Below, piece after piece: positions 4,373-5,208 of a DNA stretch of 5,208 nt. Origin of the DNA: Synergistaceae bacterium (lineage in GTDB: Bacteria; Synergistota; Synergistia; Synergistales; Aminobacteriaceae); the NCBI GenBank assembly GCA_017394925.1, contig JAFPWQ010000208.1, forward strand, positions 1 through 5,208. The letters run 5' to 3'. A program made the translations under genes and the position numbers. Under the pieces are notes generated by a model that saw only the letters and a program-made list of their open reading frames with translations, did no database searches and was not told where the DNA came from. Numbering within the stretch: position 1 is the first letter of the stretch; each line of letters opens with the position of its first letter.

Positions 4373-5208
4373 ATGTTCACTGATTCATATGACGTGATAG
4401 TAATCGGAGGAGGCCATGCAGGATGTGAGGCAGCACTCGCAAGTTCAAGAGCAGGCTGCAGAACTCTCATGCTGAATCTCAATATCGATAATACTGCATT
4501 AATGCCCTGCAACCCTTCAGTCGGAGGCCCGGCAAAAGGTCATCTTGTGCGTGAGATAAGCGCATTGGGAGGTGAACAGGCAAGAGCAGCAGACGAATCT
4601 ACACTCATGATTCGATGGCTGAACACGTCAAAGGGTGCAGCAGTCCGTGCTTTGCGTTCACAGTGCGACCCTTCAAGATACAGCATGTATTACCGCAAAC
4701 TCATCACGACGCAGAATAATCTCGATGTGAATCAGGACGAAGCAATAGAAATTCTCACGAACAAACACAAAGTAACGGGAGTACTAACGCGTCATGGAGG
4801 GAAATATGACGCGAGGGCAATAATTTTGTGCGGAGGAGTCTATTTAGGCGGAAGAGTTTTCGTTGGTGATGTTTCGTTTCCTTCCGGGCCAATGGGACAA
4901 AATAATTCTGAGAGATTATTACGTTCACTTGAGAGTCTCGGCATTCGTTACGGCACTATGAGAACAGACACAACGCCTCGCCTTAACATTAACACGATAG
5001 ACCTATCGAATACGACTCCGCAGTTATCCGAGAATGAGCCTCTATGCTTTGATCTCTGGGGAACACCGAAAGTATATGACCGTTCAGAATATGCATGTTA
5101 CTTTTCGCGCACTACTGAACGAACATATGAGATATTATCGCAGAACATAAAACGTTCACCGTTAGTTACCGGCGATGTCAAAGCAAATGGCCCCCGTTAC
5201 TGTCCTTC
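4373..5208 (+). CDS. mnmG: MnmG (GidA), tRNA uridine-34 5-carboxymethylaminomethyl modification enzyme, N-terminal part
   Basis: The first 278 residues of a protein whose family is usually about 620-630 residues; the rest lies outside the window. MnmG, with MnmE, uses FAD and a folate one-carbon donor to install the (carboxymethyl)aminomethyl group on wobble uridine 34 of certain tRNAs, in the cytoplasm. Visible signatures: Rossmann FAD motif G-G-G-H-A-G (12-17); C46-N-P-S-V-G-G-P-A-K-G-H (46-57); L-N-T-S-K-G-A-A-V-R-A-L-R (83-95); and G-P-R-Y-C277-P, the second conserved cysteine, at the edge. Both cysteines implicated in E. coli MnmG (Cys47, Cys277) have counterparts here. The block that is usually K-T-G-T-P-P-R reads R-T-D-T-T-P-R (197-203), and K-G-P-A-V-R reads K-G-A-A-V-R, so this is a diverged form. 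The start is set by the AGAAGGA site. It is transcribed away from the surface-protein gene. Confidence 0.96.
   Translation, partial: MFTDSYDVIVIGGGHAGCEAALASSRAGCRTLMLNLNIDNTALMPCNPSVGGPAKGHLVREISALGGEQARAADESTLMIRWLNTSKGAAVRALRSQCDPSRYSMYYRKLITTQNNLDVNQDEAIEILTNKHKVTGVLTRHGGKYDARAIILCGGVYLGGRVFVGDVSFPSGPMGQNNSERLLRSLESLGIRYGTMRTDTTPRLNINTIDLSNTTPQLSENEPLCFDLWGTPKVYDRSEYACYFSRTTERTYEILSQNIKRSPLVTGDVKANGPRYCP

Noticed and set aside
4297..4512. Minus-strand open frame of 71 codons
   Set aside because: Lies across the start of mnmG and its upstream region in antisense; the mnmG motifs make the plus strand the coding one.

Overview
The window holds two divergently oriented genes, both cut by the window edges, and a 214-base intergenic spacer (4159-4372). 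The larger gene is on the minus strand. It starts at 4158 and stays open for 1386 codons to base 1 without a stop. It encodes a secreted multidomain surface protein. In order it has a signal peptide, a von Willebrand factor A (vWA) domain, an unassigned beta-rich linker with a cysteine cluster, an alpha/beta-hydrolase (lipase/PGAP1-like) domain, another unassigned beta-rich segment, a Big2-like domain, three putative-Ig (He_PIG-type) domains, and a low-complexity Pro-rich tail (SP, DPEP, PE and PQ repeats) that runs off the window. The smaller gene, on the plus strand from 4373 to the right edge, is the N-terminal 278 residues of MnmG (GidA), the FAD-dependent tRNA uridine-34 modification enzyme.

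The organism looks like a Gram-negative-type bacterium of moderate GC. The best guess is the phylum Synergistota (Synergistetes), perhaps a gut or oral lineage. The reasons are the style of the Ig repeats (W-x-I-x-S-G-x-L-P-x-G-L), which I associate with large surface proteins of that phylum; the Pro-rich tail, of the sort that precedes a C-terminal sorting domain; and the MnmG variant, whose signature blocks differ from the common form. This is inference from recall, not a database result.

Layout: 1-252, low-complexity tail; 259-1371, four Ig-type domains; 1384-1797, unassigned beta-rich segment; 1864-2838, hydrolase; 2839-3360, linker with Cys cluster; 3373-3954, vWA; 4078-4158, signal peptide; 4159-4372, divergent promoter region; 4373-5208, mnmG. 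The two genes have no evident functional link. The most interesting object is the surface protein, which joins an apparently metal-binding vWA adhesion module to an apparently intact Ser-His-acid hydrolase on one polypeptide.
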